Counted from the first letter of the stretch, positions 34,440 to 44,185 are shown. The stretch is 64,000 nt of DNA from Tamlana sp038148895 (GCA_038148895.1 JBBVGQ010000003.1); one strand, 5' to 3'. Notes: generated from the sequence alone by a model not told the origin. Numbers and translations: made by a program.

Positions 34440-34455
34440 CAAAAGTATTACTTTT
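34440..34455 (-). promoter_or_regulatory. Candidate thr promoter with overlapping inverted repeat
   Basis: Minus-strand TACTTTTG (34447-34440) matches the -7 consensus. It is embedded in a perfect inverted repeat AAAAGTA-T-TACTTTT (34441-34455), which could be an operator as well. Confidence 0.45.
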
Positions 34456-34569
34456 AAGCTAATAAAAAAACTAAAATATTTTTTTTGTAGTATTCTTATA
34501 TTGAGGCATCTTTTATAGAAAATAAATGGCAAACCCCAATAAGAACTGAAAAATCTATAATCGATTAAA

Positions 34570-36126
34570 ATGAAGATTTTTTCCAAAGAACAAGTATACC
34601 AAGGCGACAAACTTACCACAGAAAGACAAAATATTTCGTCGACAGATTTAATGGAGCGTGCCGGAACGCAAATTTTCAATTGGATGCATATGCGCATGCA
34701 AGGTGCCCAAGTACCTGTTCATGTTTTTTGTGGCATTGGCAACAATGGTGGAGACGGATTGGTCATAGCCAGACACCTGATTACGTATGGTTACAACGTA
34801 AAAACCTATGTGGTAAATTATAGCGACAAGCGCTCTAAGGATTTTTTGATCAATTATGATAGAATGAAAAACGTTACCAAGCATTGGCCAACATTATTGA
34901 AGGATGAAGACGAATTTCCAGAAATTCAACCAGAAGACATTATTGTTGACGGTGTTTTTGGTATTGGCTTAAATCGACCTGTTGATGATTGGGTAAAAGC
35001 CTTGTTTGTGCATTTCAGAAAAACGAAAGCATTTACACTTTCAATTGACATCCCTTCTGGACTTTACACAGATAAGGCTGTGGAAGATGAAAACGCGGTG
35101 GTTTGGGCTGGATTTACTTTGAGTTTTGCTTCGCCAAAGTTAGTCTTCTTTTTACCCGAAACGGCAAAATACACGGTGCAATGGGAAGTTTTGGATATTG
35201 GATTAGATCAGGAGTTTTTGCAAACCACGGAAACAGAATCTGAACTTATTGGAAAACTTGAAGTCCTACCAAATTATATTCCAAGAGAAAAATACGCCCA
35301 TAAAGGAACTTACGGTCATGCATTAATTATTGGTGGCAGTTATGGGAAAATTGGCTCAGTAAATTTAGCAAGCCGGGCAGCGTTATCATCGGGAGCAGGA
35401 TTGGTTTCTGCCTATATTCCTAAATGTGGTTATGTGCCTTTGCAAACGTCTTTTCCAGAGGGCATGATTTTAACGGATACCGATGAAGAAAAAATAACAT
35501 CAATAAAACTAGATTTTGAACCCACTATTGTTGGATTGGGAATTGGCATAGGGACTGACCCAAAAACAACAAAAGCCATAGAAGACTTCTTAAAAACCAA
35601 TAAAACGCCGTTGGTAATTGATGCCGATGGTTTGAATATATTATCCAAAAACAAATCGTTTTTAAAACTATTACCTGAAACTCCAACCGTTTTAACACCC
35701 CATCCAAAAGAATTGGAACGGCTAATAGGTAAATGGAAAGATGATTTTGATAAACTTAAAAAAGCAAAGGCATTTTCAAAAAAACACAATGTTGTTGTAG
35801 TTATTAAAGGAGCACATACCATTATGGTTTTTGATGAAAAACTATATGTAAATACTACTGGAAATCCAGGCATGGCCACAGCGGGCAGTGGCGATGTGCT
35901 AACGGGTATTATAACTGGATTGATATCACAAGGTTATCATCCTGTTGTTGCTAGCATTTTTGGTGTTTATTTACACGGTAAGTCGGCCGATATTGCTGTT
36001 GAAGATTTTGGCTATCAAAGTTTAATTGCAAGCCATATTATTGAATATTTAGGTGAGGCATATTTAGATTTATTTAAACAACCCGAGCCACCACAGCAAG
36101 AGGAAGAACAAGATAACGATGTATAA
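34570..36126 (+). CDS. nnr: Bifunctional NAD(P)H-hydrate epimerase / ADP-dependent NAD(P)H-hydrate dehydratase
   Basis: A 518-residue fusion repairing hydrated NADH and NADPH. The N-terminal epimerase (YjeF_N, about 1-215) has FCGIGNNGGDGLVIARHLI and VDGVFGIGLNRP. The C-terminal dehydratase (YjeF_C, about 225-500) has YGHALIIGGSYGKIGS, LTPHPKELERL, VIKGAHTIM and the nucleotide-binding NPGMATAGSGDVLTGIITG. Length and domain order match other Nnr proteins. It is transcribed divergently from the thr operon and ends at a strong terminator. Confidence 0.95.
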   Translation: MKIFSKEQVYQGDKLTTERQNISSTDLMERAGTQIFNWMHMRMQGAQVPVHVFCGIGNNGGDGLVIARHLITYGYNVKTYVVNYSDKRSKDFLINYDRMKNVTKHWPTLLKDEDEFPEIQPEDIIVDGVFGIGLNRPVDDWVKALFVHFRKTKAFTLSIDIPSGLYTDKAVEDENAVVWAGFTLSFASPKLVFFLPETAKYTVQWEVLDIGLDQEFLQTTETESELIGKLEVLPNYIPREKYAHKGTYGHALIIGGSYGKIGSVNLASRAALSSGAGLVSAYIPKCGYVPLQTSFPEGMILTDTDEEKITSIKLDFEPTIVGLGIGIGTDPKTTKAIEDFLKTNKTPLVIDADGLNILSKNKSFLKLLPETPTVLTPHPKELERLIGKWKDDFDKLKKAKAFSKKHNVVVVIKGAHTIMVFDEKLYVNTTGNPGMATAGSGDVLTGIITGLISQGYHPVVASIFGVYLHGKSADIAVEDFGYQSLIASHIIEYLGEAYLDLFKQPEPPQQEEEQDNDV

Positions 36127-36151
36127 AAAAAGCCGCAATTTGCGGCTTTTA
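36127..36151. terminator. Terminator after nnr
   Basis: AAAAGCCGCAA / TTGCGGCTTTT with a minimal loop, immediately after the stop codon. The symmetric A/T flanks also serve the convergent protease gene. Confidence 0.85.
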
Positions 36152-36169
36152 ATTATTAGTATTCTTTTA

Positions 36170-39100
36170 TTAGTGATTAATAATAATTCGTTTTGTGGCT
36201 TTTAAATTATCTTGTCTAATTTCTACAAGGTACAAGCCATTTTGGATATCATCCAATTCTATGGTTTTGTAGAGAATTTTGGAGTTTACTTTATATTCAA
36301 AACTATTGATTAACCTTCCTTGAATATCATAAAGATTAACAGAAACCTTATTATTGGTCAATAAATTATCCAGTTTAATATTGATGTCTCTCTTTGTTGG
36401 ATTTGGCCAAATGGAAACATTGGCCAATTCAAACTCGTTTGTACTTAAAGTACTATTCAAATTGACAACTTGGTTAGGTAACCATCCGTTTGCACCGTTC
36501 TTTATATCGACTTTAAAACTATCGGCATAAGCAACTGTGTTGCTGTTTTTATAAGTTATTTTACCTGTATTTACATCATCTTGTGTAAAGGTATCTCCAA
36601 CCGATAAAACAGCAGCTTCCTTTTCAAGTGTCCCACCCGTTGGCAATGCTACAATGGTATATGTTTGTTGTAAAGCGGTCTCACTTGTAGATGTTGCTTC
36701 AATGTCTGAGCTCAAAAAGGTGTACGTGCTATTTAATGGTGCATTAAACCCATTATTTGCAAAATTAGGAATAGAATTTACAGCCTCTACAACACAAATA
36801 TCAACACTGAACGCTATAATGTCACCACCGTCACCATTATTAGGGTCAAAAACTCTAAGTGTCCAAATACCGTCTGCAGCAGCTCCGCTAAAAAACGATA
36901 AGCTTTCTAAAGGTAAAACAGTGCCACTAATACTTGGAATTGCAGCATCATCACAATATAGCGCTGTACCATTATCCGAGTAAGTAACATTAAAATTATC
37001 GCCATCTCCGGGGCTGTCGGTCTGTCCTCCAGTATCCGTATTACAAGAGCTATTAAAAAGTAACACATCAGCGTTGCCAATACTTGCAGGGCCTTCTAAA
37101 GCAATGGAAATATCGTTCACCCAAGTATGGTTGATTTCAAAGCTTGTTTCAATGGAATTAACAGTTAATCCTCCAGTATCTACGGTTACGGGAACCGATG
37201 CAGCATCGTTTGGTGTTGTCAAGATATTGGCATCTGAAAAATCTGTAGCATTAAAAACGTTATTCCCACAATCAATCGTTCCAACCTGAAAACTAAATAT
37301 TTCTGAATAAGCACCGGTACCACAACTATTACTTGGTTTAACCCTCCAGTAATAAACGGTTTCTTCAACAAGGTCAGAGAGATCAAATTCTAAATTACTT
37401 ACTGTTCCTGAAAAATCGATTGATGAAAATGATGGACTTGTAGACACTTCAACCAAATAATTTTCTGCATTTAAATTCTCTTGCCATTCCAAGGATAATG
37501 TTGAAGGCAATGTAGTACTACCATTTGCTGGATAAGACAAATTCATGGGGTACGGTGAAAAATCAGAATGTAAGACCCTTAATTCGATTGATCTGGTTTC
37601 GGTTTCATTGCCATCATCACCAATGACATCAATAAGATAAGTATTGGCAGGTACATTGGATAGATTACCAAAAGTAACATCAAAACTTCCATCAGCATTC
37701 AAAGAAGTTGGCGTTATATTTGCCGTAGCATTAGCTGGAACATTGCTTAATGAGAAATTAGTAGTACCTCCACCTGTTTGCAAATAATCAAAACTATAAG
37801 TTGCCTCATTTGGAGAGCATATTGCTTGCACTGATTCTTGGGTATTAAATGTAAAGTTTGAAGACAAACCAGTAATAATCAAGGAAAAATTTTGGGAACC
37901 TCCCACAAGTGTTCCTTTGTGGGTAACCCTGATGGTATATGTTCCAGAGGCACCAACAACATCAACACGCTCATAGGGGTCAACAATATTATCGGCTTGT
38001 GTGTTCGAATTAACTCCCGTTAGTTTCCATGGTCTGTAAGCTGTTCCAGATTGGCTAATTCTTATATCCAAATCATTCACCAAAACAGGGGTGCCATCAT
38101 TTGGAATTCCTGTATTCGTGATTGCTGCACCAGGCATATCCGTCCAAGAAATGGATGCCATTAAAGGGCTAATTCCATCAGATTCAACTTCTATCGTAAA
38201 CGTTTCACCATTTTCAAGGACTTCTTCAGAAACCCAAGATGAAAAACCATTTTCTGAGATAGTCTCCACAGCAGCTTTGGCGTTTAGCAAGCCCCATCCT
38301 GTTGTTGCATCTGGTCCAGTCATTTCTGTATCATCTGCTGTATGCAAAGCAAGACCTTTTAGGGTTGCAGCCTTCATATATTTATTGTTGATGTTGTGGT
38401 AATGCTGTTGCAACAATAGTAAAGAACCACAAACATTTGGTGATGACATGGATGTTCCAGTTGTCGTACCGTATGAAAAAGGCCTTCTGCTAAATGAGGA
38501 GTACAGCGCCGTTCCGTTACCCATGATATCTGGCTTAACTCTAAAGTCATCAGTTGGCCCTTCAGAGCTCCCTGAATTTCTAACAACGCTAATTAATGAA
38601 CCATCAACATCTATTGAAGCATCCTCTCCATTGGCAACAACCAAATTGTTTTTAGACGTAGCATTAAAAGTCAATTTATCAAAATTGGCATTGCCACCAA
38701 GCGGGGAAGTATTTGAGGTATTATCATCCCCTGAATTACCTGCTGAAGTAACTTGTAAATAATAAGGTGCGTTGTACATTAATTCGTCCCAATCTCTAGA
38801 ATCTTGTGTATATGCACCAATATAAAAACTTAGGTCACCAGTTAAGTTTTGAGGATCAACACCATAGGAATGGTTAGATAGTAGCATTCCATTGTTTGCC
38901 GCAGTAGTGGCCTCGCCTAAATCGTTGATTACGTTGTAATTTATAGCGTATGCTTGAGGTGCCATGCCTTTGGCAGCAGCCTGAAATCCAGAAGCAATTA
39001 TTGTACCCGTAACGTGGGCGGCGTGGTCGCTCAATGCGGTTTCATCATCTCCAATAGACAACCTGTTTTCACCGCCAATGCCATCATATTCATTGTGGTC

Positions 39101-39511
39101 AACAAGCCCAACACCTTCAACCTCCCAAATATGAACGGTCATATTTTGACCTTCCAAATCTAAGCCAAGGCCACCCCCAGTATGTAAAAAGTTTGTCCGA
39201 GTTGATAGGGCTGCATTGGCATTATCTGTCCTCCAATAAATAGGTTTTCCTTTTACAACTTCCTTTAGGTTATAAGCCGTTCCTTTTTCTTTGTAGCGTA
39301 TTGGCCAACCATTTTGATTTGCCATTCTAATTGCCGCATTATACTTCGCTTTGAAAGTGGTTTCAAATCTAGTTTGGAGTTTTTCTAACTTTTCAGTATT
39401 ATAATCTTGAGTGATTTTTTTTAGTTCCTTTTGGGTTTGTGCGAATCCCGTGGAAACGAAAAGCATGCACAAAACTGCACACAGGCTTTCTTTCAAATAA
39501 TTTTTTAGCAT
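36170..39511 (-). CDS. Secreted S8 (subtilisin-like) protease with T9SS sorting domain
   Basis: An 1113-residue exported protein (signal peptide ending TGFAQ). The S8 domain is about 95-400: His163 in SDHAAHVTGTIIASG, oxyanion Asn259 in TSAGNSG, and Ser354 in GTSMSSPNVCG. At the position of the catalytic Asp the sequence reads TVHIWEVEGVGL, with Glu130 instead. Downstream are a beta-sandwich domain, an Ig/FN3-like part (LPSTLSLEWQENLNAENYLV), a proprotein-convertase P-like domain (INHTWVNDISIALEGPA) and a type A T9SS sorting domain (SIWPNPTKRDINI ... NGLYLVEI). It is probably exported across the outer membrane. Confidence 0.9.
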   Translation of the reverse strand: MLKNYLKESLCAVLCMLFVSTGFAQTQKELKKITQDYNTEKLEKLQTRFETTFKAKYNAAIRMANQNGWPIRYKEKGTAYNLKEVVKGKPIYWRTDNANAALSTRTNFLHTGGGLGLDLEGQNMTVHIWEVEGVGLVDHNEYDGIGGENRLSIGDDETALSDHAAHVTGTIIASGFQAAAKGMAPQAYAINYNVINDLGEATTAANNGMLLSNHSYGVDPQNLTGDLSFYIGAYTQDSRDWDELMYNAPYYLQVTSAGNSGDDNTSNTSPLGGNANFDKLTFNATSKNNLVVANGEDASIDVDGSLISVVRNSGSSEGPTDDFRVKPDIMGNGTALYSSFSRRPFSYGTTTGTSMSSPNVCGSLLLLQQHYHNINNKYMKAATLKGLALHTADDTEMTGPDATTGWGLLNAKAAVETISENGFSSWVSEEVLENGETFTIEVESDGISPLMASISWTDMPGAAITNTGIPNDGTPVLVNDLDIRISQSGTAYRPWKLTGVNSNTQADNIVDPYERVDVVGASGTYTIRVTHKGTLVGGSQNFSLIITGLSSNFTFNTQESVQAICSPNEATYSFDYLQTGGGTTNFSLSNVPANATANITPTSLNADGSFDVTFGNLSNVPANTYLIDVIGDDGNETETRSIELRVLHSDFSPYPMNLSYPANGSTTLPSTLSLEWQENLNAENYLVEVSTSPSFSSIDFSGTVSNLEFDLSDLVEETVYYWRVKPSNSCGTGAYSEIFSFQVGTIDCGNNVFNATDFSDANILTTPNDAASVPVTVDTGGLTVNSIETSFEINHTWVNDISIALEGPASIGNADVLLFNSSCNTDTGGQTDSPGDGDNFNVTYSDNGTALYCDDAAIPSISGTVLPLESLSFFSGAAADGIWTLRVFDPNNGDGGDIIAFSVDICVVEAVNSIPNFANNGFNAPLNSTYTFLSSDIEATSTSETALQQTYTIVALPTGGTLEKEAAVLSVGDTFTQDDVNTGKITYKNSNTVAYADSFKVDIKNGANGWLPNQVVNLNSTLSTNEFELANVSIWPNPTKRDINIKLDNLLTNNKVSVNLYDIQGRLINSFEYKVNSKILYKTIELDDIQNGLYLVEIRQDNLKATKRIIINH

Positions 39512-39713
39512 TACAATTTTTTTAGGTTCTCAAATATAAGTAAAACTGAATTATTCTGACAAAATTTTAACCTTTGCAATTAATGAAAAACAAATTAAAT
39601 TTTGTTTTGACTGCATTATTTTAAGTCAAAACCAGATAAAAATGAATTATCAGTAATATTTAAACTGGAATGAAAGCCTTATAATGGCTTTAAATAAGAG
39701 CCATCAAAATCTT

Positions 39714-41087
39714 TTAAACACCCAATTCGCTTAAAACTTTCACAAGGTTTGGGTCTGAAGGTCTTGGGGCATCAGGATTTACGATGTTCCCATTGGGATC
39801 CAAAAGAATGAATCGTGGAATACCATTTATGCCATAGTCTTTAACAAAAGAAGAGTTCCAGTCGTTATCCGCAAATAACTGGATACCCTGAAGTTCTCTA
39901 TCGGTAACCATGTTTTGCCATTTTGTAAAATCTGATGCCTTATCAATTGAAATACTAACAAACTCAATGTTTTTATCATGGTATTGGGCTTCAACTTTCT
40001 TCAAAGCAGGTATTTCCCTAACGCAAGGGCCACACCATGTTGCCCAAACATCAATGTAAACATATTTTCCCTTAAGGTCGTCCAATGAAGTTGTGCCACC
40101 TTTATGATTTTTATAATTAACAAATTTTGGTGAAACTTTCCCGATTTCTATAGCGGTTAACTTTTTGTATTTATCAGCAATTAATTTATTGTTTTCATCA
40201 TCCGTAGAATATTCAGTATACAGTTTGTAAAACTCTTTTACATTTTCACTTTTAACCAAGTTGAAATTAGCAAAATCAAATAAAAGGCCATTTTTTATAG
40301 CTTTATTAGGAATTTCACCAAGGGTTTTCAAAAGAGCTAAATCAAACGGCATACTTTCCGTTTTTGAAAGGTTGTCTGCTCTCTTTTTATAATATTCTGA
40401 AACCAAGGCTTTGTAGTGATGGGAGAATTCAAAATCTTCTTCATTTGAATAATCTATATCGTTCAATTCTTTTAAAAAATCTTCTGAGACCCTAAAGTTT
40501 GCATCTTGTGCCAACTGTATGTGCGCCATTTCATAAACGCCAAGCATCCTTAAATAGTTGTAATGGATATTTCTTTCCTCTTTTTTAATAAAGTTTTCAG
40601 GGATATTCTTGGCATTGTGCAACAATGATTCTTGCTTAGCTTTAAAGGAATTAAGCTTGTCTAAATACTCAGCTTCATCAAGCGCATAAATGGTTCTTAA
40701 GTTCCCAAGAAGCTCTTGTTCCTCTTTTCTTTTTTCAGAAAGGTAATTGCTTATTTCAGCCCCGTTTCCTGTTATATTCAATGTATTGGGAAAGTCTTGG
40801 GCATTATAATTTATATTCAAATTAAAACCTGGTTCAACATATAAAAACACAGGGTTTTTTCCATCAAAAAGGACGTAGTTGCTTCTTTTAGTACTCAAAG
40901 TATCCGAAAAAGTTCCATCAGGAGAAACAGCAAGAACTTCCTTGAAACTTTGGTCGTAGCTATTTATGGAAAGCTCGTTAGGGGTTTTATTGCTTATTTT
41001 ACCAGATATAATGGCGTAACCGGATTTTGGATTTTCTTTGCAGTTCATTAGTGCCACTGCACAAGCAACTATAAGAAGCTTCTTCAT
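39714..41087 (-). CDS. TlpA-like thiol-disulfide lipoprotein
   Basis: A 457-residue lipoprotein (MKKLLIVACAVALMNC, Cys16). The N-terminal domain resembles the beta-rich DUF4369-type region (AIISGKISNKTPNELSINSY). A long helical linker (about 120-300) follows. The C-terminal thioredoxin fold, about 315-457, has the redox motif DVWATWCGPCVREIPAL and a cis-Pro loop GIPRFILLD. Likely a periplasm-facing disulfide reductase. I chose Met at 41087 because it begins the lipoprotein signal; a Met at 41126 lies 13 codons upstream. Monocistronic. Confidence 0.88.
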   Translation of the reverse strand: MKKLLIVACAVALMNCKENPKSGYAIISGKISNKTPNELSINSYDQSFKEVLAVSPDGTFSDTLSTKRSNYVLFDGKNPVFLYVEPGFNLNINYNAQDFPNTLNITGNGAEISNYLSEKRKEEQELLGNLRTIYALDEAEYLDKLNSFKAKQESLLHNAKNIPENFIKKEERNIHYNYLRMLGVYEMAHIQLAQDANFRVSEDFLKELNDIDYSNEEDFEFSHHYKALVSEYYKKRADNLSKTESMPFDLALLKTLGEIPNKAIKNGLLFDFANFNLVKSENVKEFYKLYTEYSTDDENNKLIADKYKKLTAIEIGKVSPKFVNYKNHKGGTTSLDDLKGKYVYIDVWATWCGPCVREIPALKKVEAQYHDKNIEFVSISIDKASDFTKWQNMVTDRELQGIQLFADNDWNSSFVKDYGINGIPRFILLDPNGNIVNPDAPRPSDPNLVKVLSELGV

Positions 41088-41185
41088 TTTTCTTTTTTGA
41101 TTTTTGGTAAAAATAAGCAATACCAAACTTAAACGTTAAATTTTAACAATAGTTTAGAGGATGTCTAGAAATTAAAGGTTTTGTC

Positions 41186-42040
41186 TTATAATTTGTGGGT
41201 CAATCGTTTATAAGGAACAATTTCTGGAATAATGTTTAATGCAAATAATTGATTTTGTACTGTATTGATGGTTTCTTCATCAATTAACTCTTGCGACCAT
41301 TCTGTAATTGTGAGCCATTCCTGAACGTCTTCAAGTTTTTGCTTATATCTGTTGGCAATGGTTTTGTCTATGCTTGGTATATTTTTAAAATCAGAAGTTG
41401 TGTTATTGATGATTTCCAATATAGTTTTTAAATCATCTTTGTTTGATTGAATAAAATCTTCACGCACGGCTATTACAAAACAGGGCCATGGAGTAGGGCA
41501 ATTGCCTATATTTCTAAAAACACCTTTGTCAACCAATGGCTTGGTGGTGAATTTTTCCCAAAGAAAATAATCTGCAGCACCATTGGTTAACCCTTCGACG
41601 GCACCATCCAAATCATTGATAACTTCAAAATCTAAATCATTTTCTAAATTCCAATTATTATTTTTCGCATTTACATAGGCCATTAAATGTGACCCAGACC
41701 CATACCGACTTATGGCTGCCTTGGTGCCCTTTAAATCTTTTATGGTTTTATGTGTTGAATTATGCGCCACATGAATGCCCCAAACCAAAGGCGACTCGAC
41801 AAATGTTTGTACAATTTTACTAGGATTACCTGCAATGATGTCTTTAATAATGCCCTCTGTTAAAATAACGGCCATATCAATATCACCATTCCTTAGTCCA
41901 TGGCACATGGCACCGGTTCCATCTGGATAATCAATCCATCTTAAGTTGATGTCTTTCTCTTTATATTCGCCATCTTTAAGCGTAAGGTACCATGGCAAAT
42001 TAAAATGTTCTGGCACACCGCCTATTTTAACTTTCTTCAT
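41186..42040 (-). CDS. Substrate-binding-like protein without signal peptide (NMT1/SsuA-type fold)
   Basis: A 284-residue protein resembling periplasmic binding proteins for small molecules: GGVPEHFNLPWYLTLKDG, IDMAVILTEGIIKDIIAG, KDLKGTKAAISRYGSGSHLM and INDLDGAVEGLTNGAADYFLWE. There is no signal peptide or lipobox, so it should be cytoplasmic, perhaps binding a ligand or acting like THI5/MqnA-type enzymes. It is the last gene of a five-gene operon, with its ATG overlapping the upstream stop (TAATG). No ABC permease or ATPase is adjacent. Confidence 0.75.
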   Translation of the reverse strand: MKKVKIGGVPEHFNLPWYLTLKDGEYKEKDINLRWIDYPDGTGAMCHGLRNGDIDMAVILTEGIIKDIIAGNPSKIVQTFVESPLVWGIHVAHNSTHKTIKDLKGTKAAISRYGSGSHLMAYVNAKNNNWNLENDLDFEVINDLDGAVEGLTNGAADYFLWEKFTTKPLVDKGVFRNIGNCPTPWPCFVIAVREDFIQSNKDDLKTILEIINNTTSDFKNIPSIDKTIANRYKQKLEDVQEWLTITEWSQELIDEETINTVQNQLFALNIIPEIVPYKRLTHKL

Positions 42041-42921
42041 TAATCTGTAATTTTTTCCGCTATTTTATCCAAAGCATAAACAATTAAATTATCTATGACT
42101 TTGGATGTGTCTTTACTAAATGTTCCATTTGCCCTGTTGGCAATGATTGCATTTAATGAAACTGCATGATGCCCAAGCAACTTTGACAAGCCGTATATGG
42201 CCGATGTTTCCATCTCAAAGTTTGTAATTTGGATACCTTTAAAATTGAAAGAATCCATTTTGGAGTTCAGTTTTTCGTCTTGAATTGGCAAGCGAAGAAC
42301 CCGACCTTGAGGACCATAAAATCCTCCTGCGGTGGCAGTCAACCCTTCAAACATTTTATTCCCTTTAAAAACCTCGAGTAGTTTTTCGCTGGCTTTAACA
42401 ACTATTGGTTTAGCCTTATCTTTACTCCAATTGGTATGGGTTATAAATGCATTTTCAATATCTGGATCCCCAATCGATTCCATTTCATATGAATGAAGCA
42501 TTCCATTAATATCTAACCCGTAACTACTTGATAAAAAAGAATCTACAGGAATATTTTTTTGCAAAGACCCAGAAGTGCCAATTCTTATAATATTTAAGCG
42601 GCTAAGCTGGTTTTTAACTTTTCTGGTTTTAAAATCTATATTCACCAAAGCGTCCAATTCATTTAAAACAATATCAATATTGTCTGGACCAATGCCCGTC
42701 GAAAGTACACTTAGGCGTTTTCCTTTATAAATCCCGGTCTGGGTTTTAAATTCACGTTTTTGGGTTTCAAAATCTACGGATTCAAAATGCTTAGTCACCT
42801 TTTCAACCCTATCCTGATCACCAACAAAAATGATGGTATGGGCAATGTTTTCGGGCTTTAAATTCAAATGGTAGATACTGCCATCGGCATTTAATATAAG
42901 TTCAGACTCTTTAATCGGCAT
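42040..42921 (-). CDS. Nucleoside phosphorylase, uridine-phosphorylase-like
   Basis: A 293-residue enzyme of the PNP/UDP superfamily, which splits nucleosides with phosphate. Visible are VGDQDRVEKVTKHFES, the TGIGPDNIDIVLNELDAL block, RIGTSGSLQKNI (phosphate and ribose site) and the late NFEMETSAIYGLSKLLGHHAVS. Substrate (uridine, purine nucleoside or methylthioadenosine) cannot be fixed from sequence. It overlaps the DUF1835 gene by eleven bases, so translational coupling is likely. Confidence 0.88.
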   Translation of the reverse strand: MPIKESELILNADGSIYHLNLKPENIAHTIIFVGDQDRVEKVTKHFESVDFETQKREFKTQTGIYKGKRLSVLSTGIGPDNIDIVLNELDALVNIDFKTRKVKNQLSRLNIIRIGTSGSLQKNIPVDSFLSSSYGLDINGMLHSYEMESIGDPDIENAFITHTNWSKDKAKPIVVKASEKLLEVFKGNKMFEGLTATAGGFYGPQGRVLRLPIQDEKLNSKMDSFNFKGIQITNFEMETSAIYGLSKLLGHHAVSLNAIIANRANGTFSKDTSKVIDNLIVYALDKIAEKITD

Positions 42922-43852
42922 TTAAAACGGACTTTATGAGTTTGTTTTTCTCTACGCTAAAAAAGAAATCAGACTTTTTGACTCCACCAAAAACCATGTT
43001 ATTATCGATGTCTCCAGAAAAATTATGGCTGCCCAAAAGAGCTTCATGGCCTTTTCTGTTCAATTCTAATCCATCTTCCTCAACTGTATAAAACACCTCC
43101 AGGTAATCAATAATTCGGGAAAGTTGCAAATCGCCATATCCATAATATCCCTGATAATTCAAGGCGTAACCCAATAAATGGTTTTTAGAGGTAATACCGT
43201 ACTTATTGATGATTTCCAATATATTTCTTTCAATGACATTCAAGCCGTCAATTGAATTTGGAAATCGTTCTAGATGCGCTTTCAGGCAATTGCTCAGATA
43301 GTCGAAAGAGGACGCTTTCACAATAAAGGGCTTTAGCAAATTATGGTCAACACCACAATAGATGCCCCAAACCGTAGTGGCTATTTCGATATCTTCATCA
43401 GTTAGGCGAACTTTCTTTTTGTAATGCTTTATAAGTTGCTGTGAAGAAAGTTCAGAAAGCCCTATTAGCCCTTTACTTCCTTCGCCTCGTCCACTAGATA
43501 CTAAATAAAGCGGAAGGTTTATTTTTTTCTGATGAAGTAGGCTTATCACCGCCACCATGTTAATATGGCAAAACAAATCGTATTCAAACCAGAGCACAAT
43601 TTCTGAATAGTTTTCAACGTGATTTAGTTTATCAAGCTCTTCTTTAATTTCGTCTATATTCAATTCTATATCATAGAATTCATTTAGGAAAGATTTTCGG
43701 ATTTCAAGAAATTCCTCAGAATTTATATGCTCTATTGTTGGGCCTTCACAAAGCATTTCCTGCCAGGTCAACATGTCACCTTCAACTTTTAAATCGGTTA
43801 AAACGTTTGTTAAAACGCTACCATTGGTTATATGAAGTGGTTTTTTTTCCAT
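42911..43852 (-). CDS. DUF1835-domain protein
   Basis: A 313-residue cytoplasmic protein. The N-terminal part matches DUF1835 (LHITNGSVLTNVL, EGDMLTWQEMLCEGPT, EIVLWFEYDLFCHINMVAVI). The C-terminal part (about 195-313) looks like the accompanying winged-helix-like DUF3658 region (ERNILEIINKYGITSKNHLLGYAL). Function is unknown. It lies three bp after the SUI1-like gene and overlaps the phosphorylase gene. Confidence 0.82.
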   Translation of the reverse strand: MEKKPLHITNGSVLTNVLTDLKVEGDMLTWQEMLCEGPTIEHINSEEFLEIRKSFLNEFYDIELNIDEIKEELDKLNHVENYSEIVLWFEYDLFCHINMVAVISLLHQKKINLPLYLVSSGRGEGSKGLIGLSELSSQQLIKHYKKKVRLTDEDIEIATTVWGIYCGVDHNLLKPFIVKASSFDYLSNCLKAHLERFPNSIDGLNVIERNILEIINKYGITSKNHLLGYALNYQGYYGYGDLQLSRIIDYLEVFYTVEEDGLELNRKGHEALLGSHNFSGDIDNNMVFGGVKKSDFFFSVEKNKLIKSVLNAD

Positions 43853-43855
43853 GAT

Positions 43856-44185
43856 TTAGCCCCCAACACGTTTTACTTTAAACCCTTTTTCCTTAAGCAT
43901 TTGCATAATTCTATCTCTGTAATCTCCTTGAATGATTATTTTTTCGTCCTTAAAACTTCCACCAACACTTAGTTTGGTTTTTATCTCTTTAGCTAGAATC
44001 TTAAAATCTTCTTGGGCGCCGTTGTAGCCTTCTATAATGGTAATTGGCTTTCCTTTTCGTTTCTCATATTTGCAAATTATGGGGTCATCTTGTATCCAAA
44101 TTTCAGGAGAATTTCCCGTTTCATCTTGTATTTCTTCCTCAACATGTTCAGGAAATAAGTTTTTCAATTGGTCTTTTAAGTCCAT
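43856..44185 (-). CDS. SUI1/eIF1-like translation factor (YciH type)
   Basis: A 109-residue protein with a C-terminal SUI1 fold: KYEKRKGKPITIIEGYNG, FKILAKEIKTKLSVGGSFKD, KIIIQGDYRDRIMQMLKEKGFKV. The bacterial relative YciH influences start-site fidelity; the role here is inferred. The start is placed at Met 44185, matching family length; Met 44200 is an alternative. It is the second gene of the operon. Confidence 0.87.
   Translation of the reverse strand: MDLKDQLKNLFPEHVEEEIQDETGNSPEIWIQDDPIICKYEKRKGKPITIIEGYNGAQEDFKILAKEIKTKLSVGGSFKDEKIIIQGDYRDRIMQMLKEKGFKVKRVGG

Noticed and set aside
34227..34697. A 156-codon minus-strand ORF over the thrA-nnr intergenic region
   Set aside because: It overlaps the start of nnr on the opposite strand, is in a different frame from the Thr/Ile leader, and has Cys/Phe/Tyr-rich composition typical of spurious AT-rich frames.
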